This document shows, piece by piece, positions 43,904-54,502 of a stretch of DNA of 64,000 bases (its first letter is position 1; each line of letters opens with the position of its first letter). Source of the stretch: Leuctra nigra (lineage: Eukaryota; Arthropoda; Insecta; Plecoptera; Leuctridae). The DNA lies in assembly GCA_934045905.1 (NCBI GenBank), contig OW203762.1:46835411-46899410 (forward strand), in the 5' to 3' direction. Under the pieces are notes generated by a model, which saw only the letters and a program-made list of their open reading frames with translations, was not told where the DNA came from and did no database searches. Made by a program: the position numbers and the translations under genes.

Positions 43904-46900
43904 TTAACTGCATTCCACACCCGTGCCTTCCACAGGCAGCCACTTGGAACTCTCCAGAGCATCCCACAAGTTGTAATCTCGCTCGATCAGTTCGTGGTTC
44001 ATCTTATCAATGTCGAGCGGGATGAAATGATCTGCACAATACAGACAGGCGTATAAATTGTTATTCAAACTCCAGTTGGCATTGGACAAGATGGGCACAA
44101 CATCCAGCAGGGCAGGCTTGAGGCGCCCAAATCATACATTTAAACTGTAGGTAACATAAAGATGGAATAAATATTCTGTTAACTATAAGGACTAAGATCG
44201 ATCAATCGATACATTCTGTGCACAAAATCTTTTAAAATGCCAAATGTAGGCAAACTAAACTACTCTGAAATTACTTTAAAGAGTATAGGTACGTACCAAC
44301 TAGCTCGTAACCATCTTGGCCATTTTCATCGTATCCTTGTGTTCCAACCTGAGAGTAGTCTTGGCTCATCTGATAGCCAGTGCTGGCTGGATCAGTCCCA
44401 CTCTCGTAGTAGCCTTGCCAGGCCGAGTAATTCGACCAATATGTTGCGTCGTAGTACTGACTGTAGTCCTGCTGTCCAGTGCTGTACGTCCCATTGGTAG
44501 AGGTTGTCACAGCGGCCGTGGTGGTGGTACTACTGGAGTTCGGGCTAAAACATCATTAAACAATTCTTGTTAGCATAAATTATAGGAAAACATGATTAAA
44601 TGAGATAGGTATAAAGTTGGTCTTCATAAGATTGCATTTAAGCTTTATTAAAATGTATTTATTTTTAAATAAATCAGATAATGTTCAAAAATATATCATT
44701 CAAACAAAAATGCAAAATTTCAGCTTGATCAGGGAAAGAAACATATGGACACACAAAAACATAGACCTGGGGGGTTATTCTAAATTCCCTTGTCGTCTTG
44801 TTTCACGTGATACGGGCTCACTGCACACTGGAGTGCTACCTATTTAACATGACAGTGACACCGTATCAATTGATACGAGACGACAAGGAAATTTAGAATA
44901 ACCCTCCTGAGCTAAAAAAGTCAACAAAAAGTGGTATAGTTTTTTTAAAAACATGAAAAATGTGCTTCTTTTGAGTCTTGTCAATTTCATGAAACAGTTT
45001 TCCATCATAGCAGCAAACAAAGAACATTGTAACTTTAATCGACGTAGGTACGTAAAATACTTTGTACTAGGTCAAAAAGTTCATAAATTTTGATGCAGAG
45101 GAACACAACTCGCAAAATAATTTCAAAAAAATAGAGTTCCTGCAGTGCCATGATTCTAATGGTGTTAGTGTAATTGGCAAAAACTTTTCTCCACAATACA
45201 ATTCACTTGGATGTGTTACATAATGGGACAGAATGTTGTAATGCCCCACCTTGTGTTGCCTCCGTGCAGTCGGTGGGGCTTGGGAACCGCATTGCTGATC
45301 TTCAGAGGCTTGCTGCCGAGACCTTTGTATCCATTCATTACCTGAAGACAACCTTTCTGCTCCTCTTCACTGGCAAACCGAATAAAACCATATCCTTTGC
45401 TGTAGCCCGAGTTATCCAAAATTACTGAAACAAACACATAAATGTTGACATTAATTAAATCTACCAATGCAATCTATACAGCGATGCAAAGCTAGGACGA
45501 CAGCTTGGTCCCAGATGTCGCCAGCGCTGCATTCAAAGCATTTGAAGGCTCTGGATAGACTATGTTGGCTGTGAATTTTTCTAAAATGGCGGCAAATTCT
45601 AAATAAATTTAAAAATTTGTTCCATTTTCATCACTACAGCTTACTTCACACTTACCTATCCCTAACGCGATGGCAGCACTGCACCACCCTAGCGGGAGAA
45701 AGTTTGGCTAGTGCCCTATCTAGCTGGTATCTAAATTTAAAAATTAATTTATATCCTGCTCAGATTGTAAGAGATCTTATTTGTAATTAATTGTATGTAC
45801 CTTTAGCTGTTCTGACTGAAGGATAGCGTGAAGCAAATGTCCGGTAAAGATTGTAATCATCGACTTCCGGAGTCAGATCTCCAACCCACAGAGAGAACTC
45901 TCGTTCAATGGGAGGACGGCCTGTTGTACTGGCATGGTTCAGCTTGAACCGCACGGGCTGCAAATGTAATTCAAAACTTAAGTAAGAACACTGAGGACAT
46001 TCATGTGTCTGTCCACATCTCAGCAAATATAAGCTGATGTGCAGCAGACACAATGCGTATAAGGCAGTCTATTCACGGCAGAGAGATATATATATCTATA
46101 AACACTAAACTAACACTAGGAGCAGAGGTATTCTCACTCCACTCCACCAATAAATGTTAAGCATATTCAAAGCAGCTCAGCAGTGCAATCAATATGGGAG
46201 TAACGAGAAGTTTCATAAAAAATAGAACACAAACATCTGTTTCCAATAGTATGTATACTACCTACTAGAGATGGGCCGATACCGATACCGATACTCGCGA
46301 TACCTGGGTATCGGTGGTATCGGTATCGGTCAATTTTAATGCAATATTTTTGATACTTCGATACTAATTACTTTTTTATTTGAAATTTTGAATTGTGGCC
46401 GTTTTCCCGCCATTGGTGCTCATTGGCATCACGTCAGTGAGCTTTATCACCATTGGCAGATGCCTCAACCAATCAGAGCCAAGGTTGCAAGTGACATAAT
46501 CTCCAAAAAAATCTCTAGTTTTGTGAATTTTGATTGAATTGAGACTTTGGTGGACAGGAACTACAGAAATATAAAAAAACAAAAGTATCGGCGATACTAT
46601 CGGTATCGCTAATCATAAAGTGAGTATCGGTATCAGTATCGGTGAAAAAAAGGTATCGACCCATCTCTACTACCTACCTAAATTAAATTATAGAACAGAA
46701 AATCCCACTTCTGCCACTCGTATTATTAGATAAATTATTAAAATTTAAAATTGTATAAAACATGCTTATTTTTAGCCATCCACAAAAAAATTGAAAAATA
46801 TCTGGTTTTGATTAAAATGTATAGAAACATATACCTAATCCCGCTTCTGTCGCCAAGTGAAATTGGAAATAGTTTAATTAATAATTGCAACTGAAGATGC

Positions 46901-48642
46901 CAAAAGAGATTGAGGTGGTTCGGGCACATGAAAAGAACTGTTGTTTCCTAGAAGATATAAGAAAAGGGAAGACAAGTGAAGAAGAAGAAGGCTGGGCAGG
47001 GTGTCCGAGGACAAATTGAAGGGACAGCATTGTAGAAGAAGCGAAGATTGCGGGAGAGTACTGTATTTACTCGCGTATAAGGCGCAGTTATATTAAAAAA
47101 TTTGCATTTCAAAAAGTGGGGTGCGCCTTATACGCCTTATACGCGGGTGCGCCTTAAACGGTAAGAAGAGAGAAATGGTTGGAAGACAGAAAGATGGAAT
47201 AAATTGGTGGACCAGCAGGTGATAGTATCAGAGGATAGTAAAGATGGTGAGGAAGAAGCCAACGGGGAAGAAGTCGCACTAGCCAATCGGCTTCGTTATC
47301 CCAGGAGGTGGTAGAGGATGGTGGAGCCACCTCCACCCCCAACCCAACATCGTTGGAAGGGGGAAAAATGTATATAATGTAGCAACTGTCTCTCTTATCA
47401 CCCAATCACCTACCTTCACCTGTGCACACACATGCAGTATTGCATGCGTGCATCCAAGTGCATTAAGTTTAGAGTGTCAAAAGCAAACAGGGCCCGGGAT
47501 CCTTGAGGAAAAAGTTCCATAAACAAGTGAAAGGGCCTGTAAAACAGATATGAAAAAAAATTCCCAAAAAAAATAAGTGAAAATGCTCAACAAATATGAA
47601 AAAGGCCATAAACCCCAAAAAACCAGAGATGTGCACATAGCTAAAACGGTAGGTACCTATTTGAAAGAATGGATCGGCTGATGAAGATTTGATGGCATCG
47701 TCACTCATCAGATTATCGATCTCAAGCAAGCAGGTGAGCTCTAATTTCATTGATAATAACAAGGATTGATTGGCAAGGAGCCTTACCAACAGCCAATCCA
47801 TTTTATTAGAATACCTACTTTCCATTTTTACTATGGACATGTGTCCTAATTTAGGTATACGTACTGGCTGAGAATTTGGTATGATTTTCCCACTCAATTT
47901 GTGCATTGCATTCAGAGCAGCCTCATCAGTGATAAAGTGAACAAAACAGTATCCAGCAGGTTCTCCAGTGAATTTATTTCGCATAATTTTCACATTTTGT
48001 GGATGTTCATCCATTCGTTGAAATGCAGACATCACAAAGCTCTCCGTCATGTATGGCTCCAGCTAAAACAAGATAATTCAATTAACAACGTCCTGATGTT
48101 CCGGATTAACATATTATTCGTCCAGCAATGACAGTGACTCTCATTCCATGCCTGCGTTGTTGTGTGTCTCCGCTACACAACCTATCGGCAGTGAAGAGGA
48201 CCTTCCTTACAAGTACCTAGATGCTAATTTTGGTCAAAGCCGTCAACTTGATCCTGTACCATAGTGGTAGAAATATGAAGTTCCTTATTCGATAAAATTG
48301 CAGAAACGCAGAGCATCGCAGGCATGAAAGTTGAGGGTGGCTGAACATTTTTAACTGCTGCGTTGTTTTGACGCAGGTAGATGCCGATTGGTTTGCATGG
48401 TCAGTGGTGCGATCACATAAAATGATAACTTACTATCACGGTGACAAGTCCCTAGAAGGCCGTGAATAACATTGAGATGAGAAGCTTGTCACCGTGACAA
48501 GAAAGTTATCATTTTATGTAATCCCACCCCTGGTGTCGAAATCGAAAGAAAGAACCCTCAATATTTTAATAACCTAAAAAAAAATCTTAATACTTACACC
48601 TCCCATCCATAGTTGGCAATGAACTAAAGCTGGATTTGACAT
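43904..48642 (-). CDS. TRNAU1AP: TRNAU1AP / SECp43, tRNA-Sec-associated RNA-binding protein, 316 aa
   Basis: Role known for the family: binds selenocysteine tRNA and aids its methylation and selenoprotein synthesis. Exons in order: 48642-48598, 48062-47865, 45957-45801, 45424-45250, 44544-44297, 44031-43904; 951 bp in frame. RRM1 has LWMGGL (11-16) and GEPAGYCFVHF (48-58). RRM2 has LWVGDL (104-109) and KGYGFIRF (143-150). A Ser/Thr run, then a Tyr/Gln-rich region (DYSQYYDATYWSNYSAW), then the conserved end NHELIERDYNLWDALESSKW. Human is 287 aa; the difference is mostly in the low-complexity part. The exon 2/3 join gives exactly the human spacing up to RFKLN. Introns 2, 3 and 5 contain transposon copies. 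It is divergent from NDUFS5. Confidence 0.92.
44770..44905. mobile_element. MITE of the GTTATTCTAAATT family, copy C (TRNAU1AP intron 5)
   Basis: Arms GGTTATTCTAAATTCCCTTG pair with GGGTTATTCTAAATTTCCTT from the other end. CCTG flanks both sides (44766-44769 and 44906-44909), repeating the NCTG pattern of copy A. Confidence 0.72.
45625..45728 (-). repeat. Dispersed repeat, copy B of the CTAGCCAAACTTT family (TRNAU1AP intron 3)
   Basis: Reverse-complement match to 4745-4860, with shared ordered blocks including ACTAGCCAAACTTTCTCCCG and GTGTGAAGTAAGCTGT. It lies in the intron between the two halves of RRM2. Confidence 0.55.
46266..46669. mobile_element. Non-autonomous hAT MITE (404 bp) in TRNAU1AP intron 2
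   Basis: Termini TAGAGATGGGCCGATACC and (reverse complement) TAGAGATGGGTCGATACC. An exact 8-bp duplication CTACCTAC at 46258-46265 and 46670-46677. Subterminal GGTATCGGTATCGG repeats are on both ends. Confidence 0.88.
46797..46862 (+). repeat. Dispersed repeat, copy B (TRNAU1AP intron 2)
   Basis: Second copy of the 32023-32090 block. It sits directly upstream of the LINE fragment at 46890-47390, so it may belong to a larger element. Confidence 0.7.
46890..47390 (+). mobile_element. Non-LTR retrotransposon 3' fragment, interrupted by a MITE
   Basis: [10 protein letters not shown] followed by Lys/Glu/Gly-rich frames and a GGAGCCACCTCCACCCCCAA tail resembles the C-terminal coding end and 3' UTR of the element at 18422-23412, but diverged. 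It is split at 47061 by a TA-target MITE. Frames are broken. Confidence 0.6.
47061..47161. mobile_element. Solo TA-target MITE inserted in a LINE fragment
   Basis: Same family as the outer nest element: left CTGTATTTACTCGCGTATAA, shared interior TTGCATTTCAAAAAGTGGG, TA at 47059-47060 and 47162-47163. The right end carries a small GCGCCTTATACG duplication. Confidence 0.78.
48402..48532. mobile_element. MITE (131 bp) in TRNAU1AP intron 1
   Basis: Arms CAGTGGTGCGATCACATAAA and (reverse complement) CAGGGGTGGGATTACATAAA, extending through ATGATAACTT and CACGGTGACAAG. A clear target duplication was not found. Confidence 0.7.
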
Positions 48643-49300
48643 TTGCGCAAGATTGACTTGTTCCTGTTTAAATACTGATGTCCTTCCTTGGATGTTAAAT
48701 TAGGTAAATTATAGTGTAGCGTAGCGTAGGTAAAAGCCAGAAGAAGCCTCAAGAAAATGACAACCAAGTCGGTCGACGAACATGGACGAGGACCACACCA
48801 ACAACAAACATGAATGCACATTGCACAGTGATGCCAACATCTAGAAAACAAAATCCCTTTTTATCGAGAATTAGAAGGCTGTGGGACGGAGGAGGGAGAA
48901 GGAGAACTGCTGTGAAGTGAAGGTTTGTACAAAAAAGTGGAAAGGTTAGTTCTTTCTGAATTAGACTTTAATAATATTGTAAATATTGGACTTATATTGA
49001 TAAAGGATAAAGGATAAAGGAATTAGCCTATACCTAAAACCATATTATATTTAGTATTTACCGAATTGACTCCTAGGTAGGTAGGTACTACCTCTAGGTA
49101 CCTAGGTAGGTACTTGGAATTTCTGTGAATTCATTCTGGGATAAATGGTGATGTTACCTTAATTTAACTCATACATTGGTTGATTATCAGTTTATATTGT
49201 TTTCTTAACCATAGTCTACAGCACGTAGTATCCCACTATTGATGTTACGTCTAAACAAATACTAAAAAATACCTCTACCTAGGTGTGACCAATCTTCGTC
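48643..49300. promoter_or_regulatory. Divergent promoter region of TRNAU1AP and NDUFS5
   Basis: 658 bp separate the two start codons, so both promoters must lie here unless upstream exons exist. A strong palindromic cluster of CCTAGGTA/GGTAGGTAC runs occupies 49073-49113. I could not identify TATA or initiator sites with confidence. Confidence 0.45.
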
Positions 49301-52300
49301 ATGTCAGCGGGACCATTCTTTCGCTCACCGTTCACCGATCTCACTGGATCTTTGCTGAATCACCAGTCGCATGGCCGATGTGCGGAAATGGAGATGGCAA
49401 TGATGGATTGTCTGGAAGCATATGGTACTCAACGAGGGATGAAAAAGTGTGTTACACTTATTGATGACTTCAAAGAATGTGCTACGCTGCATAAACAGGT
49501 ACCTATAAGCGACAACATTTACTATACCATACACTTAATTCGCTTTTTCAGTTCACATCGAGTCTAAATCAGATTGAAACCTGTGGTAGTCTAGGTATAC
49601 TCCAGTGATGGATCGAATTGAACTCAATTTGCTTTCGTTCCAGTTCACCTGACAAAAGTGACAGGTGACAGTAAACCTCATAAATCATAGGATTGAAAAA
49701 GTGTGATGTACAGTTCAAATCGCATTCAATGTGCTGGCACACCCTTAGTTACAGGCTTACAGCACTGTTAACTCCTACATGATTACATCACTTAAAAACT
49801 GTACTACGCTGTATTTGTATTTGTATTTATTATTAGCTGCAATCAGCTGAAGTTTCACATACACAGTACATGTTATAACAACTAATACAAAGTCACAATT
49901 AACAATAAACATTTATACCCTACTCCTTCGACCTGCATGACAAAATATACTCTTTCAATTTAAATTTAAAACTACCCACATTATTTACACTTCTTATTTC
50001 AATATCTAACTTACCTATTATACTCTTTCACTCCAGCAATGAAAATTGATTTGTCCGTTTTAACTTTATTCGTGTTCTTCACTTTCATTTTACCATCCAT
50101 CACATTTCTCGTTCCATACGTTTCATTTTCAATCAGAAAAGATTCCAATTGCAACTTTAAGTAATTCAGGAGTAGCCCATTCTTTATCTTATAAATAAAA
50201 ATTAAAACTAAATACAAAATTCCTTCTTTGACTGATAACCAATCTAAAATATTAAGCATTGCTTTAATTGGCATCACCTTAGGAACTCTTAAAATAGCTC
50301 TCATGGCATTATTTTGCAAAATCTGTAGCTGTTGTACATCCTTGTTATATGCTAGGAATAAGATTGAACCAACAAAATCGAAATGCGGCTTGACAATCGT
50401 GTTAAATATAGCACATCTAGTATACATTGATAAGTTTGTGCCTATTCTTTTCTTATATCCAATTTTCTTTGCAATTTTCTTCCTTATATATTTTACATGA
50501 CTGTTAAAATTCAGACCTGCATCAATCACTATGCCCAAATACTTGAATTCATCGACATATTCCAGTATTTCTTCATTTATTTTAATATTATTTTGCTGAC
50601 ACATCTGTACCTTTTTAAGTCGTACACCTCCCAACTGCATGCACTTAGACTTGCTTATATTGAGCTTTAATTTATTCACTCTTAACCAACTATCTACATT
50701 AACCAAGTCATTATTCACCTTTTTACATATACTCTCATCAGTACCATTAGTATACATTACTATATCATCTGCATAGAGGTGCATCCTACACTCTTGCATA
50801 CAAACTTCAATGTCATTAATATACACATTAAATAAAAATGGGCCTAGTACTGCTCCTTGTGGCACACCATTGTTACATTCAATCAACATCGAGCATTCTC
50901 CCTCCCATTTAACTTTCTGCTTTCTACCAAATAGATAACTTTTAATCCATTGCAAAGCCCTTCCAGTTACACCATAAATGTGTTCCAATTTTAATACAAG
51001 TCTCTCTTTATCAACAGTTTCAAACGCTCTAGTAATATCTAGGAAAACGGCCATAGTTAATTCACCCTTATCCGCTGCTATTAGCCAATCTGTAACAACT
51101 GTTTGGACAGCCGTTTCACATGAGTGAACTTTTCTGAACCCCGACTGAATCTCACTCAATAAATTATTACTATCAAAATAGTCATATAACTGATCATATG
51201 TTACTATTTCCAATAGTTTGTCAATTACAGAGAGTAGATTTACAGGTCTGAAATCTGAAATTTTTGATGCTTTAACTATTTTTTGAATTGGCAGAATAGT
51301 AGCTTCCTTAAGCATATCCGGGAAAGTAGCCGTTTCAAAAGACATATTCAGTAGGTATAACAATTCATTTTTTATTCTAGGATAGGCGTCTTTCAATATT
51401 CTAGTTGAAACACCATCAACTGAACCTTTCTTATTTTTCAGTTTCATTACCGCCTTGTCTAGATCATGACCTGTTACACTTTTAAATTGTCCAAGTACAC
51501 ATGTTACATCATCCGGTCTCATATAATCTTTACATTGCCTAGAGCAAGGTTCCCATGCATCGCGTTCGAATCTTCAACTCTAGCGTTTTGCATGCATTGC
51601 ATATATGATGGAAGTTTCAATGCAAGTCAGAAATAATACAGTATACCTACCTACCTTATCTTTGATTGAGTGGATTGTTTTTGGTTTTAGGTATTGCACG
51701 TTTCAGTGCTCGCTCATCAACACGTTACACTGAGTGTTTTCCTAGCTAAAGTTACAAATAGATATTAGTTAAAGCCCAGTCTACACTAGCAACTTTTGAT
51801 TGATCAACTTCGCTCTGCAGCGTGATTCACATTATCGGCACCAAAGTGATTCTGAGCATAAGAAGAACCAAGTTGATTAACCAAAAGTTGCTGGTCTGAA
51901 TCAGCTTTAAGGTGATACTAGCGCTTGGCCGTTTTAGAAAATTGAGAGAGAAAATTTGTTTCATAAGTTGTGTTACTTTGATAGGATGTTCACATGATCA
52001 GTCTGATTGTATATAAGTAGCACTTTTTCATTTTTACTTGGTGCCTTGTTAATTAGGCGCCGGTTATTCAACAAAACCACGCAAAACGATGAAATTTCCG
52101 ATACTATTGGAGACCAAACCTGTTAACCAATTGATCTCAAATTTGAATAATGATTAGATGAAAGACAAACTTAAGTTCATCACTTGGCACATTTTTGAAA
52201 ATTAATTTCATATGGTACCCAGCGAGACAAGAAAATAGCTAATTTTTCACCAAAAATCCACTAATTATTACTAATTAACGAAACAAAAAATGAAAATTGT

Positions 52301-53167
52301 ACCAAGGGATAAGTGATAATCCTAAGTTTGTCTTTTATCTAATCATGATTAAAATTTCAAATCATTTTGTCAACCCATTTTGTATCCAATCGTAACCAAG
52401 AAAGTGTCTGCAAAATCGCTCGCGCTTGCACCACCTTAAGATCGATAAAAGAGTAAACAAAACTACTGCCCTCTGTACCTACAGTTGGGGCAACTTGGCT
52501 ATGAACGCTCAACAGAATGCACCCCTGCATCACTTCAACCTCAGTGCTACCATTAGCCAAACCTAAAAACAATTCCTTTCAGTTATCAAGTGTTTCTGCG
52601 TAAAATTTACCATGTTATTTATTCCTCACTATAAAAGTAATACCTATACATCATCATTATTATAAGATAAGTAGAAAACCACTCAGTGCAACGCGTTGAT
52701 GAGCGAGCACCGGTATGTGCCAATTCTCGAACCGGAATTGCGTACACAATGCACAGAAAACGTACATCCATATTGAATTGAAATATGAGCCACTCATCAA
52801 CATAATAGTATCTGTTTTTCATTGAAATTTGAGAATGCCATCTAAACACTCTTCCCGGGGCATTTCATATAACCCATGATTAAACCTTAATAAAATAAAT
52901 TTTGTGCCAATACGTAAGAAGTACATAATAGGGATAGAGCACATTTTCCACTTTAGGTAGGGGTTTTGAGGGGAACCGTCATTCTACGAATTCCATCAGC
53001 CCCATGAATTTGAATTTTATCTTATATCTTCTATTGTGAGTTTTTCTTATATCCGACAGATGCAACGATTTGAGGCAATGCGTTTGGAGCGCCACCGTCA
53101 ATACCTGATGTCCGAGCGGAAGAAGGCTGATCATTATTCAGAGCCTCCAAAAATGGACAGCTACTAA
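49301..53167 (+). CDS. NDUFS5: NDUFS5, 15-kDa iron-sulfur-protein-associated subunit of complex I, 101 aa
   Basis: Accessory subunit of mitochondrial NADH dehydrogenase, imported into the intermembrane space by the MIA40 route. Two exons: 49301-49498 and 53060-53167, phase 0 junction, 306 bp including stop. The twin CX9C motif is complete: C27/C37 and C50/C60 (human protein 106 aa). The N-terminus FFRSPFTDLTGSL and the C-terminal QRFEAMRLERHRQYL helix match the family. AATAAA follows at 53256-53261. The 3.6-kb intron contains a CR1/L2-like retrotransposon on the opposite strand and several MITEs. Confidence 0.93.
49812..51540 (-). mobile_element. 5'-truncated CR1/L2-like non-LTR retrotransposon in the NDUFS5 intron
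   Basis: Minus strand, encoding only a reverse transcriptase region. The 3' end has an (AAATAC)n-type microsatellite. Boundaries are approximate, and no target duplication was read. Confidence 0.8.
50011..51522 (-). CDS. Reverse transcriptase of the CR1/L2-like element, open for 503 codons
   Basis: RT motifs in order: ATILPIQK, DFRPVNLLSV, QSGFRKVHSCETAV, AVFLDITRAFETVD (normally AFDTVD), GVPQGAVLGPFLFNVYINDI, catalytic LYADDIVMY, KLKLNISKSK, YLGIVIDAGLNF. The C-terminal thumb and connection region runs to a normal stop. The open frame continues upstream of the first Met without a recognisable endonuclease, because the copy is 5'-truncated. It is antisense to NDUFS5. The long open frame implies recent insertion. 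Confidence 0.85.
   Translation of the reverse strand: MRPDDVTCVLGQFKSVTGHDLDKAVMKLKNKKGSVDGVSTRILKDAYPRIKNELLYLLNMSFETATFPDMLKEATILPIQKIVKASKISDFRPVNLLSVIDKLLEIVTYDQLYDYFDSNNLLSEIQSGFRKVHSCETAVQTVVTDWLIAADKGELTMAVFLDITRAFETVDKERLVLKLEHIYGVTGRALQWIKSYLFGRKQKVKWEGECSMLIECNNGVPQGAVLGPFLFNVYINDIEVCMQECRMHLYADDIVMYTNGTDESICKKVNNDLVNVDSWLRVNKLKLNISKSKCMQLGGVRLKKVQMCQQNNIKINEEILEYVDEFKYLGIVIDAGLNFNSHVKYIRKKIAKKIGYKKRIGTNLSMYTRCAIFNTIVKPHFDFVGSILFLAYNKDVQQLQILQNNAMRAILRVPKVMPIKAMLNILDWLSVKEGILYLVLIFIYKIKNGLLLNYLKLQLESFLIENETYGTRNVMDGKMKVKNTNKVKTDKSIFIAGVKEYNR
51688..51745 (+). repeat. Dispersed GTGCTCGCTCATCAAC motif, copy in the NDUFS5 intron
   Basis: Shares AGGTATTGCAC, CAGTGCTCGCTCATCAACAC and TTTTCCTAGCTAA with 9730-9790. 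An inverted partial copy is at 52683-52730. Confidence 0.55.
51773..51906. mobile_element. MITE of the AGCAACTTTTG family, copy B (TTAA duplication, NDUFS5 intron)
   Basis: Arms AGCCCAGTCTACACTAGCAA and (reverse complement) AGCTGATTCAGACCAGCAAC, flanked by TTAA at 51769-51772 and 51907-51910. A TTAA target fits piggyBac-type mobilisation. Confidence 0.7.
52118..52378. mobile_element. Foldback element in the NDUFS5 intron
   Basis: Arms GTTAACCAATTGATCTCAAA and ATGATTAGATGAAAGACAAA pair with the reverse complement of the right side (GTTGACAAAATGATTTGAAA; ATGATTAGATAAAAGACAAA). No target duplication resolved. Confidence 0.6.
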
Positions 53168-53255
53168 ATAATTCAGGAATACCTTCTGTAGAATATTGTA
53201 TTGTATCATAATATTGTTAATTTTTAACTAATGTATCATGTTTTATGGTGATAGA

Positions 53256-53261
53256 AATAAA
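53256..53261 (+). promoter_or_regulatory. Poly(A) signal of NDUFS5
   Basis: AATAAA 89 bp after the NDUFS5 stop codon, the first such signal downstream. Confidence 0.55.
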
Positions 53262-53949
53262 ATCATTAGACATTACATAGTTTGAATTTAATGAAACGCA
53301 GTTTATGAAATGTATGGAAATATCACACATTCATTAGTATATTTACAAATCTGCAAGTCAGACCCTTCTCATGATTTTATCAAATCAGCACAATTGAGGG
53401 GCCGGTGGCAAGATTTGGTCAAAGTGAAGAAACTAGGTAATTCTGAGATATTCAAGTTGGCTCTCTTTTTAAATCAAACTTCAAAAGTCACAATATTTTT
53501 GAAGAATGTGATTTCACATAAATAAGTCAACAGATGTAAGATTTTCCATGATTTGTTGAAACTCTGTGCGTTATAGGAATACAAGAATTGTAATCGATTT
53601 GTCCCTATGCTCCCTGCCCCTCAATTATAACATGCTGTATGCCTAAATAATGATCATGTCTCTTTGGAGAGCGATAATTAGGATTTTAATTTCTTTATTT
53701 TTGAAGCACAGCAGACACAGTGGGTATGTAATATCAAAACACTACTTTAAACTAACACTCTGAACTTCCAGTTCAATTGGGTATTCTAGTTGCACTGCAC
53801 TGTAATTATTCACAGGTATTTTTTACATTTTTAATTGCTCCAAGTGAAACATTTCACTTTAAATTAATTTCATCCCATTGTAGCAATCTCATTGACCATT
53901 CATCCAAATCCTACTGCCAAGCAAAGGTTTTACTCATAAAATTATTAAT

Positions 53950-54035
53950 TTCAGATGCTTACAAGTGACCATTGATGAAATCTGATGTTTACATGACCAT
54001 TTCATCAATGGTCAAGTTAAAACGTCTGAAATTCT
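53950..54035. repeat. Inverted repeat (hairpin)
   Basis: Arms ATTTCAGATG..ACAAGTGACC and (reverse complement) ATTTCAGACG..ACTTGACC, both continuing into ATTGATGAAAT. It could be a very short MITE; only the stem supports it. Confidence 0.5.
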
Positions 54036-54064
54036 CAGAATATCAGAATAAAGATTTTTTAATT

Positions 54065-54395
54065 TGTAGTAAAATTTCACTTGTCTGTACTTGGCGCCTG
54101 GTGGGAAAAGTAGGCAATCATTTTAATTTTCAAAGCATTTTATTTTTTGGGGAAGAAGTGAAAATTTTGACTTGAAGGTAGAAAGGATTTTAAAAAAATA
54201 CTGTGCGGTGTAGTTTCTTATCCCATTTCTAAATATACATTCAGAATGACATATCTTTTACCGTTATGTCACAATTAATTCATTAAATACTCAAAAAAGT
54301 AAAAAAAATTACCCTTCTCTCCCCCCCCCCCCTCCCCCTTGTACCCACACCCACCAGGCGTCAAAGTGCAGACAAGTAAATTTTCACTTCAAATA
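54065..54395. mobile_element. Foldback element with poly-C tract
   Basis: Arms AAAATTTCACTTGTCTGTAC and (reverse complement) GAAAATTTACTTGTCTGCAC continue into GCCTGGTGGG. A run of C with interspersed T occupies about 54318-54340. Confidence 0.6.
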
Positions 54396-54502
54396 TGACT
54401 CTTTCAAAAAAAAAAAAAATCGACTCAGCAAGTCTGCAGAGGGGTGGGGGTTAGGTTCTATCCTTAGCAGGTGATGGATTATAGAGAATTGAGTCACTTT
54501 TT

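Larger units (their letters stand above)
53168..54502. other. NDUFS5 3' UTR and spacer
   Basis: After the poly(A) signal at 53256 the region is AT-rich with the hairpin at 53950-54035 and the foldback at 54065-54395. No gene recognised. Confidence 0.55.
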
